Assembly: GCA_016938815.1 (NCBI GenBank)
Contig: JAFGTX010000012.1
Coordinates: 1 to 47,064, forward strand
Source of the DNA: Clostridia bacterium
Lineage (GTDB): Bacteria > Bacillota > Clostridia > Peptostreptococcales > Acidaminobacteraceae
Length of the DNA stretch: 47,064 bases
Direction of reading: 5' to 3'
Position 1 is the stretch's first letter, and every line of letters starts with the position of its first letter. This document shows positions 27,907-37,510 of the stretch, piece after piece. The notes under the pieces were generated by a model. The model was not told the origin of the DNA, ran no database searches, and saw only the letters and a program-made list of their open reading frames with translations. The position numbers were made by a program, and so were the translations under genes.

Positions 27907-29016
27907 ATGAGTTTTTCAAAAATTGTTGAAAGATATACGCCAGAAGTCATTGCTGAAATGAGTGCTCAAGTGACGGCTGAGCAGGTCCTTGAGGCTATTG
28001 GTAAAGAGACGCTTTCCGAATATGATTTTCTAGCCTTGCTGTCACCTGCCGCTGCCGATTATCTTGAACCGATGGCAGAGCGTGCGCGGAAACTTACACT
28101 ACAGCATTTTGGCAGAAGTGTCCTACTTTATACACCCATGTACATTGCCAATCACTGTGCCAACAAATGCGTTTATTGCAGCTTCAATACGGCAAATGAC
28201 ATTGCACGTATGCAACTGACCATGGAAGAAATAGAGGCGGAAGCCAAGGCTATTCGGGCAGAGGGCTTTAAGCATATACTCATTTTGACGGGCGAGGACC
28301 GACATAAGACACCGGTATCCTACATCGTCGATGCAGTCAAGGTTCTGAAAAAATATTTTGAGTGTATCTCAGTGGAAATTTATCCGCTATTGGAAGAGGA
28401 ATACAGACAGGTCATTGAGGCGGGTGTCAGTGGACTTACGATTTATCAGGAGACTTACGATAAAGAACGCTATCTGTCACTTCACCCGAAAGGTCCTAAG
28501 CGCAATTATGAAAACCGTTTAAATACACCGGAATACGGTGCGAGGGCAGGTATGAACTTCGTCAGTATTGGCGCCCTTTTAGGTCTTTCAGAAGGTGTAT
28601 TTGACGCCTTTATGACGGGACTCCATGGAGACTATTTACAGAGACACTACCCAAGTGTCGAATATGGGTTATCGTTACCGAGAATGCGACCACACATCGG
28701 CGCATTCCAGGATTTTACACCGATTGGTGACCGCTTTTTCGTACAGATTCTACTGGCCTATAAACTGTTTTTGCCGTCCATGAGCATCAACATCTCGACA
28801 AGGGAACTGCCAAGCTTTAGAGAGCACCTGATTCCGATTGGCGCGAACAACATTTCGGCAGGGGTTTCCACGCAGGTTGGTGGTCATACGACAACGGAAG
28901 CTTCTTCAGACCCTCAGTTTGAAATTGCAGATGGTAGAAGTTTGGAGGAAATGAAGCGGGTAATAAAAAATTTGGGTTATCAACCTATTTTGAAAAATTG
29001 GTCAGGTGACTTTTGA
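27907..29016 (+). CDS. thiH: 2-iminoacetate synthase ThiH (radical SAM)
   Basis: Radical SAM CANKCVYCSF motif; thi operon context. Confidence 0.96.
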   Translation: MSFSKIVERYTPEVIAEMSAQVTAEQVLEAIGKETLSEYDFLALLSPAAADYLEPMAERARKLTLQHFGRSVLLYTPMYIANHCANKCVYCSFNTANDIARMQLTMEEIEAEAKAIRAEGFKHILILTGEDRHKTPVSYIVDAVKVLKKYFECISVEIYPLLEEEYRQVIEAGVSGLTIYQETYDKERYLSLHPKGPKRNYENRLNTPEYGARAGMNFVSIGALLGLSEGVFDAFMTGLHGDYLQRHYPSVEYGLSLPRMRPHIGAFQDFTPIGDRFFVQILLAYKLFLPSMSINISTRELPSFREHLIPIGANNISAGVSTQVGGHTTTEASSDPQFEIADGRSLEEMKRVIKNLGYQPILKNWSGDF

Positions 29017-29606
29017 TGATCACGGTGATAAGCAATCGGAAACAGATTCTCTATTCTGATTTGGTATCCCACCTTAAGAAGTGTGCACATCCCCATGTAA
29101 AACGTATTATTCTGAGAGAGAAGGATTTGCCTCTCCAAACGATCGTGAAGAAAATAGAACAGATTAAGTCCGATGAAGCTTTAAAAGCGATACCTCTGTT
29201 CTTGAACGGTCCCTATGATCTTATGGAAACCTATGGGGCGGATGGCCGTCATTACACGATGCAACAATTTCGAGATTTGAATGAAAAGCCACCTTTTCCA
29301 CATGGGGTCTCCATCCATAGTTTGGAAGAAATCCGTTGGATCAATGATTATGACGTGGACTATGTGCTTTATGGACATGTTTTTCCAACGGCCTGCAAGG
29401 CTGGGCTTGGCGCTAGAGGCTATGACAACCTTAAAATACTCATAGAGGCCAGTGTACATCCTCTTGTAGCCCTTGGTGGCATTGATGCGGATAACTATGA
29501 TATTCTGTATCAGCACGGCTGTCATGAATTTGCCATGATGTCTGCACCTATGAAGCAGCTTTCTCCCCATGATTTTTTTGGGCACTTCAAAAGAAATCTG
29601 TTATAA
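29016..29606 (+). CDS. Thiamine phosphate synthase/TenI-like protein
   Basis: VDYVLYGHVFPTACKAGLGARGYDNLK and ALGGIDADN; overlaps thiH stop (TGATG). Confidence 0.85.
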   Translation: MITVISNRKQILYSDLVSHLKKCAHPHVKRIILREKDLPLQTIVKKIEQIKSDEALKAIPLFLNGPYDLMETYGADGRHYTMQQFRDLNEKPPFPHGVSIHSLEEIRWINDYDVDYVLYGHVFPTACKAGLGARGYDNLKILIEASVHPLVALGGIDADNYDILYQHGCHEFAMMSAPMKQLSPHDFFGHFKRNLL

Positions 29607-29636
29607 TCAAGTGACTAGATTTTAGGAGTGAATAGT

Positions 29637-30350
29637 ATGGATTTTGAAAATGGTGCGTTTTCAAATTTACGCATAGAAACCATTGGCAATAAAGAAATTT
29701 ACATTACCGATAGACACCAATATGTGTTGCCGATTTGGACGGCATACAGTAACGAGAATGCTGCAAGCTACGTTTTGGTGTCTATCGATTACCATCCGGA
29801 TACCAATCCACCTTTCTGGCAGGTTTTGACTTTGAAGGCGACCTTGGATAACCGGGAAGATGATCCTGCCTATTTTAATAGGCTACTGGAAAAGAAAATC
29901 CATTCACTTGACCGATACGATATAGGAAAAGTGATTGCGGCGGTTGAGGAATTGAACAATGACGAGCATATCAACACGGCGATGGCACTGGGCGTATTAT
30001 CTGACTATCATATGCTCAACTGCATGGATGTGCATAAGTATGAATCGGGACGACATTATTTGATTGATAAAAAGTATTTTGGTTTATTGGAAGATGGGAT
30101 GTTTCAATCTGTAAATTTTGAGTTGCCACCCCGTCCTTTTATACTAGATATCGATTTAGATTACTTTATGCGCACCTCTGATTTTGATATCAAGAAGGAT
30201 GCTTATTTCGCTAAGTTAGTTGAAGATGCTGAAATAATAACGGTTGCACGCTCGAAAAAATACTTTGAATATCTCAAGAAAGAGGCTTTTTCGATTGATG
30301 CATGTGAGTCCTTACTGCTGGATTGCTTCAGGAGATATTTGGAAAAATAA
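29637..30350 (+). CDS. UPF0489 family protein
   Basis: SIDYHPDTNPP and FILDIDLDYFM motifs. Confidence 0.75.
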   Translation: MDFENGAFSNLRIETIGNKEIYITDRHQYVLPIWTAYSNENAASYVLVSIDYHPDTNPPFWQVLTLKATLDNREDDPAYFNRLLEKKIHSLDRYDIGKVIAAVEELNNDEHINTAMALGVLSDYHMLNCMDVHKYESGRHYLIDKKYFGLLEDGMFQSVNFELPPRPFILDIDLDYFMRTSDFDIKKDAYFAKLVEDAEIITVARSKKYFEYLKKEAFSIDACESLLLDCFRRYLEK

Positions 30351-30373
30351 ATATGTAAATTTTATTTTTTATA

Positions 30374-30402
30374 TTGACATAGGCAAAAGACGACCGTATA
30401 AT
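30374..30402 (+). promoter_or_regulatory. Consensus sigma-A promoter of the argG leader
   Basis: TTGACA-N17-TATAAT. Confidence 0.92.
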
Positions 30403-30429
30403 GAGTCTCAAAGATAAATAAAAATTCAT

Positions 30430-30698
30430 TAGTGTTGACGTAGAGATAATATATGGAAAGTGGTCCAGCGATTTGGGGAATGGTGTGAGCCCAAACATAA
30501 ACGGAACATATTGAGAACTCTAAAGAGCTTTTGGTAAGAAATACGTAGCGTATGTAAGACCAAACGGATCCCAACCGTTAGCGTGGGTAGGTATCGAAGC
30601 AAGTGCTTCCGTACTGAACAGAGAGAACAATTAACAATGTTAATTAGGGTGGTACCGCGGATCTTCCGTCCCTTACGAGGGGATAGGAGGATTTTTTT
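30430..30698 (+). ncRNA. T-box leader upstream of argGH
   Basis: T-box AGGGTGGTACCGCG (30646-30659), stem I apical TTTGGGGAATGGTGTGAGCCCAAA, terminator ATCTTCC..GGAGGAT plus T7. Confidence 0.93.
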
Positions 30699-30765
30699 AT
30701 TGCGTGAAACTCGTTAATCTAATGAATTCTTAGTCTTCAAAACTGAAAAACTAGGAGGAATAGAA

Positions 30766-31995
30766 ATGAAAAACAAGAAAGTAGTATTGGCGTATTCGGG
30801 TGGATTGGACACATCGGTAATTTTGAAATGGTTGGAAGTAGAGCATGGTTATGACGTCATAGCAGTATGTATTGATGTCGGTCAGAAAGAAGATTTTGCC
30901 GAAGTGAAGAAAAAAGCCTTGATGACAGGTGCAAAGAAAGTCTATGTCTTAGACGTTCAAAAAGAGTTTGTAGAAGAATATTTATATAAAGGCATCAAAG
31001 CAGGTGCTATTTATGAAAATGATTACTTGTTAGGGACTGCTTATGCAAGACCACTTATCGCTAAAAAATTGGTAGAAGTGGCTGAAATGGAAGGTGCAGA
31101 AGCGATTGCCCACGGCGCGACGGGTAAAGGTAACGACCAAGTGCGATTTGAGGCCGGTATTAAAGCTTTGGCACCACATTTGAAAATCATCGCACCATGG
31201 AGAACTTGGACCCTTAAATCACGTGAAGATTGTATCGACTATGCGGTTAAATATAACATTCCTGTCAACGTTACGAAAAAATCGATCTATAGCCGTGACG
31301 AAAACCTATGGCATATCAGCCATGAGGGTGGCGAGCTTGAGAATCCAGAAACACCACACCACGAAAGCGTTTATATGTGGGTGACACCACCGGAATTGGC
31401 ACCAGAGAAAGCGGAAAACTTCACGATTACATTTGAACAAGGTGTGCCGGTTGCTGTCGATGGTAAGCCATATGGTTCGGTAGAACTGATTCAACACCTG
31501 AACGATATCGGTGGCAAACATGGCGTAGGCGTTATTGACATCGTAGAAAACAGACTGGTAGGCCTTAAGTCTCGTGGTGTTTATGAAACACCGGGCGGCA
31601 CCATCATCTATGAAGCACATAAGGCCCTTGAAAAATTGGTTCTAGACCGTGCAACACTAAGCTATAAAAATATGGTGGCACAGAAGTATTCTGAACTCAT
31701 CTACGACGGTATGTGGTTCTCGGATCTCATGGGCGCCTTGACATCCTTTGTTGAGACAACTCAAGTCAATGTCAGCGGTGAAGTACAGATGAAGCTTTAC
31801 AAAGGCAGTTGTACATCTATTGGTTCAACATCTTGCAACAGCTTATACAGCGAAGAGTTTGTAACCTTTGGTGAAGACGATGTTTACAACCAACAAGATG
31901 CGGAAGGTTTTATCAACTTATTTACATTACCACTTAAGATGAAGGCCTTAAAGGCAATCGAAAAAGAAAATAAGAATGAAAGTGAGTCAGCATAA
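30766..31995 (+). CDS. argG: Argininosuccinate synthase
   Basis: [51 protein letters not shown]. Confidence 0.98.
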   Translation: MKNKKVVLAYSGGLDTSVILKWLEVEHGYDVIAVCIDVGQKEDFAEVKKKALMTGAKKVYVLDVQKEFVEEYLYKGIKAGAIYENDYLLGTAYARPLIAKKLVEVAEMEGAEAIAHGATGKGNDQVRFEAGIKALAPHLKIIAPWRTWTLKSREDCIDYAVKYNIPVNVTKKSIYSRDENLWHISHEGGELENPETPHHESVYMWVTPPELAPEKAENFTITFEQGVPVAVDGKPYGSVELIQHLNDIGGKHGVGVIDIVENRLVGLKSRGVYETPGGTIIYEAHKALEKLVLDRATLSYKNMVAQKYSELIYDGMWFSDLMGALTSFVETTQVNVSGEVQMKLYKGSCTSIGSTSCNSLYSEEFVTFGEDDVYNQQDAEGFINLFTLPLKMKALKAIEKENKNESESA

Positions 31996-33386
31996 TGGCA
32001 AAGATGTGGGATGGTCGCTTCTCTACATCAACTCATGTGTTAATGGAACAATTCAATAGCTCGATTCAGGTAGATAAGCGATTGGTATTTCACGATATCA
32101 AAGGGTCTGTGGCCCATGTTAAGATGCTTTGCCGTATAGGGTTGTTGACGGTTCAAGAGAAGAATGACCTAATTGAAGGGTTGAAAGCAGTTGAAGAAGA
32201 TTTTAAAAATGGGGGCGTCGTTTTAACCGACGCTCTTGAAGATATCCATATGGCCGTTGAAACCTTTTTAACGGAAAAAGTCGGCGATGTTGGCAAGAAA
32301 CTCCATACGGGAAGAAGTAGAAATGATCAAGTAGCGCTAGATATGCGATTTTTTACAAAGGATGCGGTTGAAGAAACCAAAGCCCTAGTGAAAGATTTGA
32401 TTGAGGAGCTCTTAGCCATTAGCAAGGTTTCCATCGATGTGATCATGCCTGGATTCACACATCTACAAAAAGCGCAACCGATACGTCTGAGCTATCATCT
32501 GATGGCTTATATCGAAAAGTTCAAGCGTGACTATCATAGACTGGACGATGCTCTGGCGCGTATGGATGAATCACCGCTAGGTGTGGGCGCCTTTGCAGGT
32601 GTCAACTACCCAAGCGATCGATTTTTCATTCAAGAAGAACTGGGCTTTGCAGGGGTTTGCATGAATGGTATGGATGCAGTCAGTGACAGGGATTATCTAT
32701 TGGAAGTCATGAGCGCTTTTGCAATTGTCATGACGCATCTCAGTCGACTCGCTGAGGAAATTATCATCTGGTCTTCCAACGATTTCAGTTACATCAGTGT
32801 AGGAGATGATTTTTCCACTGGCAGCAGCATTATGCCTCAGAAAAAAAATCCGGATGCAGCAGAGTTGATTCGTGGTAAAACCGGTCGTGTCACAGGACAA
32901 TTAATGACACTTCTGACGGTTATGAAAGGACTACCTCTAGCTTATAATAAAGACATGCAGGAAGATAAGGAAGCCTTTTTTGACAGCTTGGATACGACTC
33001 AGATGTCCTTGAAAGTGATGACAGAAATGCTTAAAACGACGACCTTCAATCAAGAGAAGATGCTACAGGCAACCAAGGACGGTTTCCTCAATGCAACTGA
33101 CTTGGCGGATTACCTAGTGAGTAAGGGATTACCTTTCCGTGAGGCGCATAAGGTGGTGGGCAGTCTTGTCAAAGCATGCATCGACGCGGGAACAGATTTG
33201 GAATCTTTGTCGAAAGGTGTCTACGAAGCCCATGACATAGAAGTGAATGATGCCTTATACAAAGTCTTGAAGATCGAAAATTGTGTCGAGAGCAAGGTGT
33301 CTTACGGTGGTACCAGCAAGGGTTCTGTGCTTCATATGATCGAACAGATCGACCTTTGGTTGGGCCTTGAATTAATAAAAGCATAA
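31995..33386 (+). CDS. argH: Argininosuccinate lyase
   Basis: TGRSRNDQVALDMRF and GSSIMPQKKNPDAAELIRGKTGR; 1-nt overlap with argG. Confidence 0.98.
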   Translation: MAKMWDGRFSTSTHVLMEQFNSSIQVDKRLVFHDIKGSVAHVKMLCRIGLLTVQEKNDLIEGLKAVEEDFKNGGVVLTDALEDIHMAVETFLTEKVGDVGKKLHTGRSRNDQVALDMRFFTKDAVEETKALVKDLIEELLAISKVSIDVIMPGFTHLQKAQPIRLSYHLMAYIEKFKRDYHRLDDALARMDESPLGVGAFAGVNYPSDRFFIQEELGFAGVCMNGMDAVSDRDYLLEVMSAFAIVMTHLSRLAEEIIIWSSNDFSYISVGDDFSTGSSIMPQKKNPDAAELIRGKTGRVTGQLMTLLTVMKGLPLAYNKDMQEDKEAFFDSLDTTQMSLKVMTEMLKTTTFNQEKMLQATKDGFLNATDLADYLVSKGLPFREAHKVVGSLVKACIDAGTDLESLSKGVYEAHDIEVNDALYKVLKIENCVESKVSYGGTSKGSVLHMIEQIDLWLGLELIKA

Positions 33387-33444
33387 TGCATTCTCAATAA
33401 AACTTTGCTATAATGAGTCAAACTGAAGAGTGAGGAATGAGACC

Positions 33445-34281
33445 ATGGAACGTATTCAAGTTGACTTACACATGCATACAGTGGCATCAGACGGCACACA
33501 AACGCCCCAGGCGCTGCTGGACGAAGTGATTGAGAAAGATATAAAGATATTTTCGGTGACCGACCATGATTCGGTTGATAGCATTGCTGAAATGATGGTG
33601 CTGGCGAAAAAAACAGACCGAGTGTTTATTCCTGGTGTAGAAATTTCCGCTATGTATGATGATAAGGAAATTCACCTTTTGACTTATGGCCTGCTACCTG
33701 ATCATGAAATGCTGATGGGCATTCTGAAACGTAATAGAGCTATTCGCGAGGCCTTCAACATCAAAATAATTGAGCATATTAAAAAGGTTAAGCATTTCGT
33801 ATCCCTTGAAGCCTATTTAAATTATGAACGTGACCCAAGTTGGGGTGGCTGGAAAGCAGAAAATTATCTGCGTGATATTGGCGCTATCCATCACCTTGGA
33901 GATTTGTTCGCCATGCTTCATGATATGGAAGAACAAATGGTTTTTCCTTTGGCGCAGGATATTCTTCCAAAGCTGAAAAGTGCCGGTGCAACGGTATTTT
34001 TAGCCCATCCACCGGCTTACTGTGGTGGCGAATTGGTGCCGGAATCTATGTTGGATGAGTTGACAGAGATGGGGATAGATGGTATTGAGTGCTTTAGTCC
34101 TTATTACAAGCTAGGAGACCAGTCGGATTATTATGTTTCCTACTGTAAAACGCACGATTTGATGATCAGTTGTGGCTCGGATTACCATGGCAGCTTTATT
34201 GCTACGCGGCATATGGGACATCCTAATAAAACATTAAATGAATTGAAGATTGATCAATTATTGAAAAACACATCTCTATAG
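33445..34281 (+). CDS. PHP domain-containing phosphoesterase
   Basis: VDLHMHTVASDGT, SVTDHDS, ISCGSDYHG. Confidence 0.9.
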   Translation: MERIQVDLHMHTVASDGTQTPQALLDEVIEKDIKIFSVTDHDSVDSIAEMMVLAKKTDRVFIPGVEISAMYDDKEIHLLTYGLLPDHEMLMGILKRNRAIREAFNIKIIEHIKKVKHFVSLEAYLNYERDPSWGGWKAENYLRDIGAIHHLGDLFAMLHDMEEQMVFPLAQDILPKLKSAGATVFLAHPPAYCGGELVPESMLDELTEMGIDGIECFSPYYKLGDQSDYYVSYCKTHDLMISCGSDYHGSFIATRHMGHPNKTLNELKIDQLLKNTSL

Positions 34282-34294
34282 GATGTGTTTTTTC
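34264..34294 (+). terminator. Rho-independent terminator overlapping the PHP stop codon
   Basis: AAAAACACATC-tctatag-GATGTGTTTTTT. Confidence 0.8.
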
Positions 34295-34397
34295 ACGTAT
34301 AAAATTAATTTTCCGTAGTATACAGAAAATACTGAAAATTTCTTCGAATTATGTTTTAATTAAAATGGAGAATAAATTATAATGAAGGGGTGCTTTC

Positions 34398-35831
34398 ATG
34401 TTTAAAACAATTGATGAGGTAAAAGGATTCATCCAGAAGGAACAGATTCAGATAATCGATTTCAAGATAATCGATATGATTGGTCGTTGGCACCATTTGT
34501 CAATTCCGGTTGCTCGTTTCACTGAGTCCGTATTGACAAATGGCATAGGCTTTGATGGCTCAAGTTATGGATTTTTGACGGTTGAGAAATCCGATATGGT
34601 CTTTGTGCCAGATTTGTCTACGGCCTTTGTAGATCCATTTGTCGATGTGCCAACCCTTGTGATGATAGGTGATATTTATCGTTTGGATAATGGCAAGCGT
34701 ATCCGATTTGAAGACGATCCCCGCTATATCGCCAAGAAGGCGGAAGAATTGTTAAAATCTAAAGGGATTGCTGATACGGTACTTCTTGGCCCTGAATTTG
34801 AGTTTTATGTTTTAGATCATGTTTCTTATAAAAATGAGACCAATCATATGGAAGTACTTCTAGATGCAGAGCAAGGAGAGTGGAATGCCGGACGTCATGA
34901 TTATCAGAACCTAGGTATTCATGTTCGTAATCATGGGGGTTACCATGTAGATTATCCTTTTGACAGCAGTTATCAGTTGAGAAGTGAAGTGACGCTTTTA
35001 TTGGAAAAAAATAACGTACCGGTGAAATACCATCATTCGGAAAACGGCGGTCCCGGACAGGTTGAAATAGAGGTAGAATTCGCACCCCTTCTGGAGATGG
35101 CTGATCGTACCATGAAGTTGAAATACATTTTAAGAAATGCGGCCTACCAAGCCAACAAGACAATTTCATTCATGCCAAAACCCTTTGTAGATGAATGTGG
35201 TAGTGGTATGCATATCCATATGCATATGTTCAAAGATGGACAGCCGATATTCTATGATGCAGAGGGTTATGCAGGTTTTAGTCAAACGGCACTTTATGCT
35301 ATCGGTGGTATTTTGAAGCATGCGCCAGCCTTGATGCCATTCACCAACCCGAGTACCAATTCTTACAAGCGTTTGGTACCAGGCTATGAAGCGCCGGTAA
35401 GCATTTGCTATGCGCTTTCCAATAGAAGTGCGGTCATCAGAATACCGGGTTATGCAACCGAGCCTATGAAAAAGCGGTTTGAAGTGCGTTCGCCGGATGC
35501 AACCTGTAACCCATACCTAGCCTATGCGAGTGTGATCTTGGCGGCTATTGATGGTATCGAGAATAAGATCGACCCTGTAGCAGAAGGTTTTGGTCCATAC
35601 GATGTCAACCTTTACCAATTGAGCGATGAAGAAAAAGCTAAAGTGAAAGGTCTACCAACGAATCTTGTGGAGGCTTCAGAAGCTTTGAAGCTGGATGATC
35701 AGTTTTTGACCAAAGAGGGTGTTTTTAGCAAAAACTTGATTCAGAACCAGCATAAGCGCATTTTGGCAGATCACTATTATATTGCCAAGTTACCTCATCC
35801 TGAAGAGTTCATCAAATATTATAACTTATAG
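34398..35831 (+). CDS. glnA: Type I glutamine synthetase
   Basis: FDGSSYGF, KPFVDECGSGMHIHMHMF, NPSTNSYKRLVPGYEAP, RFEVRSPDATCNPYLA. Confidence 0.95.
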   Translation: MFKTIDEVKGFIQKEQIQIIDFKIIDMIGRWHHLSIPVARFTESVLTNGIGFDGSSYGFLTVEKSDMVFVPDLSTAFVDPFVDVPTLVMIGDIYRLDNGKRIRFEDDPRYIAKKAEELLKSKGIADTVLLGPEFEFYVLDHVSYKNETNHMEVLLDAEQGEWNAGRHDYQNLGIHVRNHGGYHVDYPFDSSYQLRSEVTLLLEKNNVPVKYHHSENGGPGQVEIEVEFAPLLEMADRTMKLKYILRNAAYQANKTISFMPKPFVDECGSGMHIHMHMFKDGQPIFYDAEGYAGFSQTALYAIGGILKHAPALMPFTNPSTNSYKRLVPGYEAPVSICYALSNRSAVIRIPGYATEPMKKRFEVRSPDATCNPYLAYASVILAAIDGIENKIDPVAEGFGPYDVNLYQLSDEEKAKVKGLPTNLVEASEALKLDDQFLTKEGVFSKNLIQNQHKRILADHYYIAKLPHPEEFIKYYNL

Positions 35832-35856
35832 AACGTGGTTATTCACATTGCCATAC

Positions 35857-35890
35857 AAAAAAACCAGTTGCCGATGCAACTGGTTTTTTT
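35857..35890. terminator. Bidirectional terminator
   Basis: AAAAAAACCAGTTGC-cgat-GCAACTGGTTTTTTT. Confidence 0.93.
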
Positions 35891-35921
35891 CATGATAAAA
35901 GGAAGGTGAATAAAAAAGGGC

Positions 35922-37505
35922 TTAGTCATCAGCGGCTGCAATAATATCTTCGATATTTGAAATGAAAATATCGACAATTTTTGGATCAAAGTGTTTGCCT
36001 TTTTCGTCTTTGATGTATTCAAGGGTGCTTTCTATTGAAGAGGCCTCCTTGTAGACCCTCTCATGGGTCATGGCATCAAAAACATCGATGATGGCAAGCA
36101 TTCTGGAGTAAAGGGGAATCCCTTGTCCGGAAAGACCACTCGGATAGCCGGTGCCATCCCATTTCTCATGATGGTTGAGAGCTATCTCTGCGGCAACCTT
36201 CAAGATTTCCAAATCGGATTTGGAAAGGATTTTATAGCCGATGACAGGATGTTCCTTAACGACTTCAAATTCGTCTGGCGTCAATCTGCCAGGTTTTTTC
36301 AAGATATTGTCCGGGATGGCTATTTTTCCGACGTCATGCATGGTGCTGGCAACTTTAAGAACTTCACATTCCGAATAAGAGAAATGCATGTGGAGTGCCA
36401 GTTTGTACATCATTTCGGATAAACGCTTAACGTGTCCTGACGTTTCGTCGAAATGCTTTTCTACGACTTCGCCGAGGGTGATGATGATTTCCTTTTGAGT
36501 GGTGGAGATCATGTTGGTCAGGATATAGTTATCCAAAGCGACGGAATAATTCGTCAAGAAGAGGTTGATGAGGTCGAAATCAAAAACATCTTGTTCCCCT
36601 TCAATGAAAATATAGTTGTTCAAGTTGTTTTTACTGCTGGTCTTGATGATGAAACCATTGCCAACGTAGGTTATGCTGGTACCGTTATCGTAATTGTTCT
36701 GCATGTGGACAGAAATGTTCTTCAGCTCTTCAACTTCCTGAATGCTCTTGCCGATATAAGGTTCATACTTGCCAGTTGCCGCAACGATTGTAGGGATATC
36801 GCGCTTATCCAGTGTCACAAAACCACCCATGGATTTGAAGTGGTCGTCACGGAAATAGATCAGTTCCGGCGTATTCTTATAGAATTCAGAAAGCTGCGAA
36901 AGGATGCTGGTCAAAAACTCAGTGAGGGAGTTATGCTTGAACAGGTTGGCGCTGGTTTGAATGATTTTTTCCAAACCACGTCGATGATTGTCTAGTTTGT
37001 TTAAGTCTCTGTAGTTTCTGAGTGCAGAATACAAGGTCGTATAGAGGCGCTTGACCGTCATTTCGGTTTTCAGTCGATAATCATTGATATCAAAATCTCT
37101 GATGACTTGCTCTTCAGGTGCCTCGCCTGGCTGCCCTGTCCGAAGGATGATACGCGTCATGTGATTTTTTAGGGTATTACGCATGTATTCTACTACTTCG
37201 AGGCCAGAATGGTGTTCTTCCATGACCACGTCCAGAAAAGCGACCGCAATATCGGAATGGTCCCGTAGGACTTTCTTGGTTTCGTCACCGCTGAAGGTAT
37301 CAATAAAGGATAAGCCCAGTCCATCAAATTCAAAATCATTTAGAATCATTTTGGTAATGGTGTGTACCTCTTCATCATCGTCAGCAATTAGAATTTTGTA
37401 GGTACCCATTTGTGCTTGCTTTTTTTCTTCATGGTGCTTGGCTTGGTCTGTTGGTTCGGATAAAAAATCAAAATTTACGTTGTCCAAATTAATTTTATTG
37501 GTCAT
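35922..37505 (-). CDS. Response regulator with DUF3369 and HD-GYP domains
   Basis: REC (IADDDEEVH, AFLDVVM), RTGQPGEAPEEQVIRDFDINDYRLKTEMT, HD (MHDVGKIAIPD) and GYP (HHEKWDGTGYPSGL). Confidence 0.94.
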   Translation of the reverse strand: MTNKINLDNVNFDFLSEPTDQAKHHEEKKQAQMGTYKILIADDDEEVHTITKMILNDFEFDGLGLSFIDTFSGDETKKVLRDHSDIAVAFLDVVMEEHHSGLEVVEYMRNTLKNHMTRIILRTGQPGEAPEEQVIRDFDINDYRLKTEMTVKRLYTTLYSALRNYRDLNKLDNHRRGLEKIIQTSANLFKHNSLTEFLTSILSQLSEFYKNTPELIYFRDDHFKSMGGFVTLDKRDIPTIVAATGKYEPYIGKSIQEVEELKNISVHMQNNYDNGTSITYVGNGFIIKTSSKNNLNNYIFIEGEQDVFDFDLINLFLTNYSVALDNYILTNMISTTQKEIIITLGEVVEKHFDETSGHVKRLSEMMYKLALHMHFSYSECEVLKVASTMHDVGKIAIPDNILKKPGRLTPDEFEVVKEHPVIGYKILSKSDLEILKVAAEIALNHHEKWDGTGYPSGLSGQGIPLYSRMLAIIDVFDAMTHERVYKEASSIESTLEYIKDEKGKHFDPKIVDIFISNIEDIIAAADD

Positions 37506-37510
37506 AGCAA

